Source: Smittium culicis (lineage: Eukaryota > Kickxellomycota > Harpellomycetes > Harpellales > Legeriomycetaceae). Taken from it: DNA of 14,567 bases. Under the pieces are notes generated by a model that saw only the letters and a list, made by a program, of their open reading frames with translations, was not told the origin of the DNA and did not search any database. How positions within the stretch are numbered: position 1 is the stretch's first letter; the number at the start of each line of letters is the position of its first letter. The translations under genes and the position numbers were made by a program. The DNA lies in assembly GCA_001970855.1 (NCBI GenBank), contig LSSN01003844.1, positions 1-14,567 of the forward strand, given 5' to 3'. This document shows positions 1 through 10,195 of the stretch, piece after piece.

Positions 1-83
1 TCCCTATTGTTGCTCCAATAATCGGTGCCATAATTGGGGTTACAGTATATGAATTTTTCATAATCCCAAATAGAGACGAATAA
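1..83 (+). CDS. Aquaporin / aquaglyceroporin, 3' end only
   Basis: Positions 3-80 read PIVAPIIGAIIGVTVYEFFI followed by IPNRDE, then TAA at 81-83; bases 1-2 finish a split or earlier codon. This matches the last membrane helix (TM6) of major intrinsic proteins, in which a (V/I)P(I/V)(V)xPxxGxxxGxxxY pattern precedes a short cytosolic tail; the match looks closest to the glycerol-conducting branch. The protein would be a six-helix channel for water or small solutes such as glycerol. Neither NPA box nor the selectivity-filter residues fall in the window, so substrate cannot be judged. The tail is very short. The call rests on 26 residues: the family is likely, the subfamily only suggested. Confidence 0.68.
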   Translation, partial: PIVAPIIGAIIGVTVYEFFIIPNRDE

Positions 84-84
84 A
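79..84 (+). promoter_or_regulatory. Possible poly(A) signal overlapping the aquaporin stop codon
   Basis: AATAAA lies at 79-84 and includes the TAA stop at 81-83. In such AT-rich DNA the hexamer is common by chance; further copies occur downstream (for example near 385), so the one used cannot be decided from sequence. Confidence 0.2.
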
Positions 85-1520
85 AAATTCATGAATATTG
101 TATAAAAATTGTATATACTGGCTTTGCATAGCATGGCCTGTATTATTATCGCTATCCTAACATTTATATATCACTTTTTATTTATTGTAAATATTATTCT
201 CACGCCTTATATATCCACTCTATTAAGTTTAATCTAGGTCTATTTTTGTTATAAAAACCAATCTCTTCTGTTTGACATAGCTATTAGAAAGTACAAAAAA
301 TAACATTATTTATTATAATAATTTGCTAGATTGTTCCATTTTTGATAGAATATCAGGCTTCCAAAGGCGTTCCGAAATAGAGGCAATAAAAAATTTATTT
401 TCAAAAAAAAAAAAACCATAAGAATGTAACCACTTTTATTTTGGTCATTATCAATTTAATACTACTTGATATGCATAAATGAACCTGATTCACAAAAAAA
501 AGCTTAATAAAGATATTAAATTAATATGAAAACACTAATAACCAACATAATATAATAAGAATGCGATCAAGGTGACAAAGGCCCTGCATAACAGTATATT
601 AAGAATAAGCGATAGATAATAACATACATTTTATCAAAAATAAATTATTATCACTTTCATCAAACATAATTACAATCTCATAAAATAAAAGCTACATAAA
701 TTTAAAGACCTTAAACTGCCTTTAATTAAGATATATCATTATTATTAACTTTATGTTTTAATAAAATTGCACAGAAAGAATAATTTCAATTCTACTAACC
801 CAATTTTGAAAAATATTTATCCTATTTATCATAAATTCTAAAAGACAAATATCCATTTGATTTGATTAATTATAATAGTTAGAATTAGAAAAAATATTCT
901 CTTTTGAATTATGGTTCCAATGTTGATATTTCCAAATTCTTAAAAAATCTACAATTGATCCTAAACCACTCTATTTACATCACTATAATGAACATATGTT
1001 TTGATAGTCAAGTAGATTAAATATGGTTATTAAAGTGGTTAATTTAGCTGCCTTATTTTCTCTGTTAAAAATTTTCTATGAAACTCTAATTTATTTTCAC
1101 ATGTTGTGTAATATTTCAAGATTTTACTTGCTAGCCCAGATTTAGAATTTTTTTTTATCATTTGGATATATCTTTATTCGTGTTTATGAAAATTTGGTAA
1201 TGTTATATGTTCCAGTGTTATAAAATATTACTTTGATGAAATAAACTTGCAATCTAAACTCATAGAGCATTGAAGTATTATAAAGGCCTAAAATGCTATA
1301 AAAAGCCTTTTTATACGCACTCGACCTATCACATTCAACGGTTTTTGTCAACTAACCAACAGATTGAATTATTTAGTCGCATTTATTCTGAATGGTAAAA
1401 AAATGTGAGCTTTATTATGTCTTGCAGAATCAATATAGATTTCTACTGTTATTCTTTACCTAATTTTTTCGATAAAGTTGTTTAGATACTTTTATCGTAA
1501 ATACTATTGTTATCTCAACT
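84..1520. other. AT-rich intergenic region, no gene seen
   Basis: About 1.4 kb between the aquaporin stop and the DIS3L start. It is dense in stops in all frames, has long A and T runs (for example an A run near 403-415), and no open frame with recognisable protein similarity. It should contain the 3' UTR of the aquaporin and the promoter and 5' UTR of the exonuclease gene. No RNA gene was recognised. Confidence 0.6.
1279..1305 (+). promoter_or_regulatory. Two TATA-like boxes upstream of DIS3L
   Basis: TATAAAGG at 1279-1286 and TATAAAAAG at 1297-1305 lie about 220 bp before the exonuclease start codon and stand out for the G residues after the A run. The stretch also holds a short inverted repeat (AAAGGC ... 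GCCTTT). They are candidates for the core promoter, but TATA-like strings are frequent in this background. Confidence 0.22.
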
Positions 1521-2534
1521 ATGAAAAATATAATTTTAGCTGGCGGTTTTGGAGTTTCAGATCATGTAAATTTCAGAAAAAACAAAAAAATTGGATCCAC
1601 TAAGGCTGTTAGACAAAGTAAGTACATCATGAGATATAGTCTCATGCTTTTTAATATAATTCAATTTAATAAAACATAAAACTGCTTTAAATATTAAGAT
1701 TTCATTTCTCGTTCTGTTTTATGGTAAAATTAGATTACTATAGAAATGACATTGGATGCAAAATTGTTGGCTGTGATAAATGTTGTCGATTCGACTCTTA
1801 CTCGAATATAGTCGATCCTATTTATAATGGAGATCAAATAATAATCCTCGGACTTGATGTATTATTCATAAAATTTTTCAAAAATATAAATTCTTATAGA
1901 ATTTTCACTTGTCCAATTAAACAATTTAAGCTTCTTACCTCTTTATCCATTCTCGATCAATTTTTTTAATTCGCTTGTATTATTCTCATTTTTTTTATTT
2001 CTATTTTTCTTTAGGTCGCAAGCAGATACATTTCTTGCTTTGAATGGCCCGAAATCAGAAATTTGATTATTCCTCAAACAATTCTTGATGCTGTGGGTTT
2101 TTTATTCGAATATAATTTAAATGAATATTTGTAGTAAAGAGTAGTAAATATCGGTTTTGTTTTATATTATATTATAAATATAGCTGGACACTAGAGATCG
2201 ACTTCGTACAATTCGAAAGATTCAGTCTTACATCAGCGATAAAGACAGAAAGTTTGCATTATTTAGCAATGATATTTTTAACTCAACTACGCTCAAAAGA
2301 GAGGATACAATTTCTGAAAACGAGTATAACAAAAAAGGTTGTTTATAGATTATATAGTCTATTTTTATTTATGTTTTTAGTTTCAAGATAAAGGTGAAGG
2401 AAAGTGATTTCTCGAAATGGGATCAATCTAACCCACTGCTATTTTTATTTTAACATTCAGCTATTCAAAAGCTTGCATCATGGTATTCATCTCATTTCAA
2501 CAACGCTAAGAAAGTTTCCATCCTATGTATAAAA
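1521..2534 (+). other. Degenerate PIN domain with cysteine CR3 segment (exons 1-5 of DIS3L)
   Basis: Spliced exons 1-2 give AVRQNYYRNDIGC, matching the VREHYLRDDIGC of DIS3 proteins, followed by cysteines in a C-x4-C-x2-CC arrangement (the CR3-type motif that DIS3 combines with PIN). The PIN fold then aligns without gaps to human DIS3 around the first two catalytic positions. Equivalents of human D69, E97, D146 and D177 are G72, A100, K150 and N178. The Ala at the E97 position is shared with human DIS3L, which lacks endonuclease activity. The domain is therefore probably structural, a tether to the exosome core. The alignment was done by eye. Confidence 0.8.
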
Positions 2535-5500
2535 GTAAGCCATATACATTGTAAAAATTATTTTATAAATAAAATGATTTTCAAAAGTATAGAATAATTG
2601 AATGAGCATACAATACCATACCAAAGAATTTCCATCTTTCAATTCAGTGATTTATTTATCAACTCAGCTAAAGCGCTATTTATTTTTTAATATTTTCTAT
2701 TGCCAAATTTCACGCAAGAAATTTAAAATAAATCTCATTGAAATAACTCATCTTTAATTTTTCAGGAAAATTACACTGAAAGAGAAATGGACGAGAATGT
2801 AAATTACTTGGATTTTGTAGACTTCATAATCGATAAATTCCCAAATAGATCGCTTGAGCTTGAAGAAATTAAAAAATTAACTGAAAAAAACGATATGGAT
2901 ATTACAAAAACATCGATCGAAGAATACTTGAATCAAAAGTTAATGCTCAAGAGTGAATCGAAATTTCCAGAGGTGCAAGCTTGTCTTATTTATCTACACC
3001 AAGTCACATTTTCATATCTACAATTTACTCACTTTGATTTTTAATTATAGCACCTCTCTGCTTACCAAATAGAAGAAGGATTGAAATCAAAAACCTTATT
3101 ACAAGGCGTTATTAAAAACTATAAACATAAGCTGAATTCTTCTCAAAAGTCAGCTATTATAGATAGATCCTCCGCTGGAAAACCAAACGTGATTATTTTA
3201 GGAGAATCTTTTATTAATAGAGCTGGTACTCCTATATATTAACTTTTAATATAAATCTATTATCCATTGCCCTAACCCTCATAGCTTGTTTGTTTGTTAT
3301 TACCTATCCATTGTAATAACAACTTAATTTTATATTGAATTAGTCCATGGCGACCTTGTTGCAATACAAATATTTTCCGAAAATGACATCGAACTTCAAA
3401 ACTTCATCCAATCCTCAGAAAAAAACATAAAAATTGAATCTTTAGATGAAGAGTTTGATGATGAAATAATTGATAACGAACTTGACAGTACGCTTATTTC
3501 TCTAATTCTAATTTTAATTTTACCCCCTTTGTTATGTCTAGCTTAATATCACTCTAATTTACGCTTTTTTGTAAATATTTTTAAAGCTGGTGATCAGATT
3601 ATTGATCCAGTAAGCGAATCTGGAGAAATTTCTAACAAAGTAGAATGTTATTATGGAAAGGTGGTTGGTATAATTAAGAGAGAATGGCGCCCATATGTAG
3701 CGACTATTCAATTAGACGATCCTAATGTAACCAAATTTACAATAAATTTATCAATATAATTTTAATATGCAATATATTTTTTTCTTCAAATCATTTATTA
3801 TTTATTTTCTTCCACTAGCTCTCTTATCACCTTGCTGTTCCTATGGATATAAACATTCCTAAAATACGAATATTCCATTCTAATGCTGCTGAAATCGCAA
3901 ATAGTCGGATTGAAGTTGTTATTGATAATTGGTATAATTCTAAAAATTTATTTTATTTTAATTTTTATTTTGATAATTTTTTCAGATTGAATTTGGATTA
4001 GCTTCTTTGTTTTTCTAAAATGAACTTTAATATTGCATTTTACTTTATATTTTGAAAATAAAAATTACAGGCCTGTAGATAGTCAATACCCTCAGGGCCA
4101 CTTTGTTAGAAAATTGGGTATATACAATTTTGACGTTTTTTAATACTTTTGTAAAATTTTTTTTATTTTAATAACAGAAATATTTATTGTTATCATCTAT
4201 TTATTTCATGATAATTTAATTTTTTTTTTTTTTTTTTTAGGTAAAGCAGGAGACATAGAAGCAGAAATTGAGTCATTGCTTATCGAATACAAAATAGCAC
4301 CATCTTTATCAGACTTAACTTTTTCAAAAAACGTTATGAACGAAATGCCAACAGATACTAAATCTAACCCATGGAAGCCTGATCTTTCAGATACTCAAAG
4401 ACTTGACATTAGAGATAAAATTATTTTTAGCATTGATCCCATAGGTAGTTTGGACATTGATGATGCTATTTCATTTGAAATTATAAAATCTCCTGATCTC
4501 AGCAGCGTAAAATATGAACTTGGAGTTCATATTGCCGATGCATCTTACTTTATTACACCTGGCTCAGCATCAGATTTGGAAGCGAGAAAAAGGGGAAATA
4601 CTATTTACTTGGCTGATAGAAGATTTAACATGGTTCCTGAAATACTTAGTGAAAATATATGCTCACTCAGATCTGGTTCTGCCCGCTATGCAGGTATTTT
4701 TTTAGAACCTTTTATCATTGGCTTTTTTTTTATTTATTTATTTTATTTTATTTTATTTTATTTTATTTCTTAGTATCGGTTATATGGAACCTTGATAGCT
4801 CATATAAAGTTTTATCGACATGGTTTGGCAGAACCCTGATTAAATCTGTATCAGAAATGAGCTACGAATCTGCTCAATATATATTAAATACTTCAAATGT
4901 ATTCCCAAGCGGTGAAATCGGTGACGAATTTAAACTAGGTAATCAATATTTTTTTATACCAGGTTCATTTAAACTCGCTATTATTCTAAAAAACACTTTA
5001 CTATTTGACTCAAATACTAATTTTGTATATAATTTACGTTAAAATACGTTTAAATTAATCAGATAAGTCGATGGATAGCTTGTTAAGGCCTCGTATAGTT
5101 GAATTTACTAAAGCAATGAAAGCAATTCGCAAAATCAGATTCGATAACGGCGCGCTTGAGCTTGAAAGCACTGAAATAAAATTCTCTTATGACAAACAAA
5201 ATAAGATAAAAGGCATGAAACCAAAACAAAAATTGGAGATACATGGAGTTATCGAAGAAGCTATGATTATGGCAAACTGTGCAGTCGCAAGAAAGATTCA
5301 AAATTACTTTTCTAGTTCTGCACTTCTTAGAATTCACTCTGCCTCCATTCAAGAAAAGTTTGATTTGTTAAAAAAAGTTGCCCAGCTAAAAGTTTGTTTA
5401 TTTTATAAATATATTTTATATTATATCATTTTTACTTATAACTTTTTTTTATTGTTTGAATTTAATAATTCAACCTTTTATTTTTATAGGGCTTTAAAAT

Positions 5501-6938
5501 TGATACTACATCTAATTTGACTCTATCAAAGTCGCTGAAATTTATCGAAAGTAAAATAACTTCGGAAGACCATTTTGTTCTTTTTTTAATTAAGAGTATT
5601 ACTGTTCTATGTTTAAACGAGGCTAGTTATTTAGCTGCTGGAATGATTTTATCAACACCGCCAAACTTTAGCCATTATGGCTTGGCTGTTGATATTTATA
5701 CTCACTTTACTTCACCAATAAGAAGGTATACTGATATTATCGTACATAGGCAACTCCTTGAAGTTTTGAAAATTGAAACCGAATCGAACAGAAATTTTGA
5801 GATTAATAAAAATGATAAATTGGAGCTTGCTCTTAATAGTGAAAATAGGGAACTTTATAGCATTGATTATATAACAAAGATATCAGACCATGTAAATACC
5901 ATAAACAGGAACTCAAAAATAATATCAAGACAATCAACTCTACTATTTCAGACTAAATTCGTGTCGGATTTAATTAAAGAATCTGAAAATCAAAATAGCG
6001 GTGTAATTTACAAAGATGCAGTGATAACAGGTGTCTACACAAATAGTATACAGGCAAATATACCACAGCTTGGTTTATCTGGAAATATATATTTCAAAAA
6101 GCTAACTGGTCAGAACGACTTGAATGAACTTAGTGAAAACAAAATAAATTCGTCTATATTATTACCTTTGTCAACACTAACAGGTAAAATAGAAGATACC
6201 AAAGTTTTTATTCCTGGGTGTAAGATTGATGGAGTTGGAAATTCAGATGTTCGTATCAAGTATCCAAGTATAAATGAACTAATAGAATCTTGCAATATTA
6301 TGAAAAATTCTAAAGATAACAATATTGAAATATGCAGCAAGGAAGTATATGAAACAAAGTGGGGAGAATTTTGTTCATATATTAAATCTAAAAGTCCTTT
6401 AACAAATAGTAAGTATAAAATTGGACATTCTACTTTATTAAGCGGTGTAGGCTATGGCGAAGAAATTTCGGGAATTGAAAATACCGATTATGAATCTATT
6501 TTTAGCAGTAGGACAGTAACATTGAAAATATTTGACAGAATTCGAATAGTGATTAATATCCAAGAATCAAATTATCGATTACCACAAATGTACTTTTCGT
6601 TGGTATACAAATCAGACTATGTTTTAAGCGATAAATTTGCTGTTCGGGATAATTATGATTCCAGTAAAAGGATTGGAAAGGGATACAATAGTAACGTTAA
6701 AACCCAAAAAGCCAACAAGGACGTAACTCGCAAAAACGAAAGCACTGAGGCTGATAAGAGAAAGGCCCTTGTCTCTAGACCCGACGGGAAAAAACCAAAT
6801 AATGAAAAGAAAACATCGGCTAATGATATTAAAATTGGAAAAGGAGTTAAATCGAAAAAAGACAAAAAAGAGTCTATTTATAACATTCTTGAAAGCTTTA
6901 GAAAATTAAAAATCACAGAACACTCTACATTCTGTTAA
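1521..6938 (+). CDS. DIS3L: DIS3-like exonuclease 1 homologue (RNase II/RNB family), 15 exons, 1249 aa
   Basis: A processive 3'-5' exoribonuclease; in animals DIS3L is the catalytic partner of the cytoplasmic exosome core. Exons: 1521-1617, 1734-1858, 2015-2092, 2184-2337, 2461-2534, 2766-2972, 3051-3225, 3344-3487, 3587-3726, 3819-3931, 4071-4117, 4241-4693, 4774-4938, 5063-5391, 5490-6938. All introns are GT..AG, all phases agree, and the sum is 3750 nt. ATG 1521 follows an in-frame stop at 1473. Domains: CR3-like cysteine segment (about 30-50), PIN (65-180), cold-shock domains (246-480), RNB (about 500-860), S1 (937-1136), Lys-rich tail. RNB acids D517, D523, D525 and D526 (IDPxGxxDIDD) and HYGLAVDIYTHFTSPIRRY (829-847) are intact. 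DIS3L rather than DIS3 is favoured by EMPxxTxxxPWK, LADRRFNMVP, WFGRTLIKS, PKQxLEIH and the C-terminal SIYNILESFRKLKI. All four PIN catalytic acids are replaced. Donors of introns 3, 4 and 14 (GTGGGT, GTTGTT, GTTTGT) are weak. Confidence 0.92.
4727..4768 (+). repeat. TTTTA-type short tandem repeat in intron 12
   Basis: The 80-bp intron 4694-4773 is largely made of imperfect TTTAT/TTTTA units and ends TTTCTTAG. It doubles as the pyrimidine-rich tract before the acceptor. Length variation here would be expected between strains. Intron 11 (4118-4240) similarly ends in a run of about 19 T before AG. Confidence 0.75.
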
Positions 6939-7188
6939 ATAGCTAGAATTTCTAGCACTTGATTTTTTTGTGGAAAAATTGGGCTTATAGTCAGCAAGAC
7001 CATTACTTTTATTTTAGGCGTAGAACAATTAATAATTTATAACTTAATAAAAAATTACAGTAGCTAAAGTAATTAAATTACGAAATTGGAATGTTTAATA
7101 TTTATTAAAAGCGCTATACTGTTTATTATATTAATAGCGAGTATTCCACAACTACTGAGACTTTAATCGATAGAAATGTAATTCTCTT
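6939..7188. other. Convergent 3' intergenic gap shared by DIS3L and INSIG
   Basis: The 250 bp between two stop codons must hold the 3' UTRs and poly(A) sites of both genes. On the plus strand AATAAA at 7046-7051 is the best signal for DIS3L. No coding potential was seen. The genes' transcripts may overlap here. Confidence 0.5.
6942..6956. repeat. 15-bp palindrome just after the DIS3L stop
   Basis: GCTAGAA-T-TTCTAGC is a perfect 7-bp inverted repeat with a one-base centre, starting four bases after TAA. Its loop is too tight for a good hairpin. It could be a chance palindrome or a binding site; there is no further support. Confidence 0.4.
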
Positions 7189-8389
7189 TCATTTTGATTT
7201 TGTCTTCTTTTTTTGAATTCTTGATCTACAGAAAGATCTACTCAAAGTGGCTACAAGAATGCAGTAAGAAAATAGCAAAGTCTAAAGAAAAAGGTATAAA
7301 AAAAGAAGTTAAAAAATATAGCCAAAACTAAAGTACAGAGGGAAATATGTGTATAAATAAATTTAAAAACTATTACAGGTAGATAAATCAACAGGCTGGC
7401 CATGTCTTTTGTTTCAGTTTTTGAGATGAGGTCTAACGCATTAATTAAAACTACCCAAGAGGCGATCATGGATGATGATATGGTGAACATCAGGCCATGC
7501 AGGGTTTGATCGAACATTAACCAGTTGACAACTGAGAATACAACTGAAATTATGAATGCTTGAATGTAGTTATTGAACTCGATTTTCTAAATCAGATATA
7601 ATTTAGGATCAAAGCTAGTTTAAAAAGTTATAAACGAAAGTGTAGAAAACTATATAAAATATATGAAGTATTTTGATTACAAAGTATAGATAGTTTATTC
7701 CTAAGAATACGCCGACACACCTAAGTGAGGAATGATCAAAACGAGTCATTTGCTAAAGATTATATTTCAAATTTGTATTATATTTTAAAAAATAAAGTAA
7801 TAACGGTACCTAAGAATGCTAGTTGTTCCAAAGTCAGATTCAGGGTAAATTTTGAAATAGTTGTCCATGCTATAATAACCTAAGCCCATAAGCAAAGTGA
7901 AAATGCAACTTTCGAGTGAGGTATACTGCGATTTGCTTAGAAATTCGCCAATTATGTATGAATTATTATTTTTTAAAGATTTAATCTCATTAAACGGATC
8001 TAAAAATGTGTTTTTAAAATTTTAAAAAAAAAAACACATTAAATTTTAAAAGCATGGGTATGAGGATACTTTGCTATTTTGAAATAAAGATTCTAAAAAA
8101 TGTTTCTTCAATTATTTTAAATTAGAATTTTACCTTTAGGCAAATGAAGTATGGTAACAAAAATTGAAGAAATAAATCCTATTCCAAGCATAATTATCGA
8201 CAGTAGTAGTAAGTCGATTTTCTGAATTCGAAAAGTTACTTCTTTTTGAGCTTGTTTTTTTGTAGATCGAAATGCATTATAAAAGTTTTTAGAGTATTCT
8301 AGTCTGGAAAAAGTATTTGAAGGGATTTTAGTTGAATTAATCGAGCTACTTTGTATGGGAAATTGAGAAGCAAGATCGCTATCGTACAT
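7189..8389 (-). CDS. INSIG: INSIG (insulin-induced gene) family ER membrane protein, 5 exons, 262 aa
   Basis: INSIG binds oxysterols in the ER membrane, retains SCAP-SREBP and promotes degradation of HMG-CoA reductase. Exons on the minus strand: 8389-8134, 7999-7810, 7720-7681, 7586-7377, 7281-7189; introns of 134, 89, 94 and 95 bp, all GT..AG with matching phases; 789 nt in total. The spliced protein reads SILRCVGVFLGIN (147-156 and flanks) against SVMRCVAVFVGIN of human INSIGs, then KIEFNNYIQ, WLMFDQTLHGL, and in the last exon LPTLLFSYCILVATLSRSF against LPCIFFAGGITVGNIGRQL. Six hydrophobic segments lie near 59-81, 108-127, 147-162, 170-187, 193-214 and 225-247, as in the family. D188 matches the juxtamembrane Asp (D205 in human INSIG1, D149 in INSIG2) needed for SCAP binding. 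The C-terminus KTKSK fits a KxKxx ER-retrieval signal. Human INSIGs have 225-277 residues. The N-terminal 50 residues are not conserved. The gene is convergent with DIS3L. Confidence 0.9.
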
Positions 8390-10195
8390 TATATAGGCAA
8401 AGTTTATTATTCTTATCGTGAAAATTATGCTGTTGAAAAACGATAGAAATATTCTGAATAACAGAAGAATGGATTAATTTTAAAGTTATAATTTAAACTA
8501 GATATTGATATGAAATAAAAATAATAACAGATTAAATAATACGAGATCCTTAGGGTGAGAGAAACTGTGTTTTCTTGGAACTTTAAATGCTAAGAACTAT
8601 TAGGCGGAAATATTGGTTAAACTTCTAAATTTATTTATTGCAGAGTCTAATCAAATTTAAACCCCAAACAAATTTTGTAGCCAAGGAAAAATTAGAACAG
8701 AAAACGTTCCACTCTTCGAAATTAACACCCACTTACATCTACAATATTTGGCGTCAAGCTATTCGCAGAAAAAAATACACTGCTATCTAGTTGATAAATT
8801 AAAAGCGTATTTAATAATTAGACTTTAAAGTTTTATGTTGCCGATTTAGTTAAAAACATATAGCCAATAAATAAAATACAACTCCACATTTCTGAACAAA
8901 ATCTTTTTTTTTGTCCAATAATTAATTTCTCTGCTTTCCCATCGTATAAACTTCCTAGCCCTGATACTGCTTTTCTTTGATCCTCAAAGCCTATCAATAA
9001 CAGCAAAAATCTTCATAAAAGCTTCGATATTGCTGTTGATATTTTACAATATGGGATTTTTTTCTAATTATGAGACTTTTTCTATTAACTTTTCCCACTT
9101 ATCAGCTTTGCATTTATTTTTTTAACCTATTAGAAAATATTGTATTTTTTATCTGACGCGCCCAAGTATTTAAGCACATTCAAACAGACAAATAAAAAAT
9201 TTTTTGTAAATAATTATTTGCACTTCAAAAGAATCTCACATATACGAGACTTTCATCTGATAAGTTATTGAAAAGCCGTTAAAAAATTCATTTAATTGAC
9301 ATTAAAACATAAACACACCATGATGAGTCTCCATTCTACCACAATATACTCGATTTTTGAAATATTATGATACAAGTCATTATCACTCTAAGTTTATGTA
9401 ATATCTTATTTAATAAAAAGATGATATCAAAAGTTCCATTTCTTGGGATTTCGGGGTATGAAATGAAAATGCGGTATTTGCCATGGTACAGAAAAAATCT
9501 ATACCCTTGTTTAAACATTTTAGTTTTTTTTTTTAGTGTGAAGCTATTGATGATTAAAATAACGTGGTTTTAAATTTTATCCAAATATTTAACTTTTTAA
9601 TGTAAACGAATAACCTAAACACAATATATATCTGGAAATTTTTTTGTGGGATTATAATATAAGTCTAAAACTAAGTAATGAGCCTGAAATTTATTTAAGA
9701 TCAAATTCCGTTAGTGTATTATATTTTTATATAGTATCTACATATACATAGTTAGATAATCGATTTTAAATTTTTTTTATCTTATTAACCAAAATTTTTG
9801 GTCAAACTTGATTATTAAAAATATCAGTTTTATCAATTCTATAGCGTTCTAGGCTCAAAAAATAGTAAAAAATCAAATAATATTGTTATATTTGCAAAGA
9901 TTTGAGTGTAGAAAATTTAGTATAGTTTTTGATTATATATATTCACATTAATTTATAAAATTGTCACATTACACTTCATAAACGAGGCATATTAAGTATT
10001 ACCATCTTGTTGAATAAAAGTTAACCAAAAATTATTAGTCAATAAAAATATTTATAGCATATAATATCAAGTACATGCTAGTGTTATCTTTATCATCTAT
10101 TCTTTCGCAAAAGTATTCTACAGTATAAAATTTCTTAAAATAATTTTAGCATTTAGAAAATTTATATTTTTATTTCCTTATAAAAATATTAAACG
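8390..10195. other. AT-rich region with only weak coding signals
   Basis: About 1.8 kb upstream of INSIG and before the retroelement. It should include the INSIG promoter and 5' UTR. Two patches are less AT-rich and partly open on both strands (about 8690-8800 and 9420-9520), but none of their translations resembles a family I know. A possible terminal exon on the minus strand is listed separately. No tRNA or other RNA gene was recognised. Confidence 0.5.
8833..8990 (-). CDS. Possible terminal exon of an unknown minus-strand gene
   Basis: On the minus strand an acceptor-like TTATTGATAG is followed from 8990 by a 51-codon open stretch reading GFEDQRKAVSGLGSLYDGKA and onward, with a mixed, protein-like composition, then a C-terminal hydrophobic segment (about 15 residues, CILFIGYMF) and TAA at 8833. 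Further upstream (about 9060-9110, minus) a short open piece reads CKADKWEKLIEKV. I do not recognise a family, and no full exon chain could be built. It may be the end of a small tail-anchored protein or a chance open frame. Confidence 0.2.

Noticed and set aside
1721..1969. 82-codon open frame starting in intron 1 as a small separate gene
   Set aside because: Its first part is exon 2 of DIS3L (YYRNDIGC) and the rest runs into intron 2. The splice at 1858/2015 aligns gaplessly with the PIN domain of DIS3, so it is not an independent gene.
5083..5352. Minus-strand open frame of 89 codons inside DIS3L
   Set aside because: It lies wholly opposite exon 14, which encodes conserved RNB residues; it has no family resemblance and is a shadow frame.
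6110..6865. Two minus-strand open frames opposite the last DIS3L exon
   Set aside because: Both are the antisense of long plus-strand coding sequence with conserved S1 and tail motifs, and their Leu/Phe/Ser-rich composition is what antisense of such sequence gives.
7720..7753. Alternative INSIG exon 3 acceptor (TTTAG before CAAATGACTCG)
   Set aside because: It would put a TGA in frame with exon 2 (phase 2). The acceptor at 7721 restores SILRCVGVFLGIN, which matches the INSIG family exactly across the join.
9336..9573. Overlapping open frames on both strands around 9336-9573
   Set aside because: Both are short, mutually exclusive and without recognisable similarity. The openness is probably due to the slightly higher GC of this patch; the evidence is not enough to call a gene.
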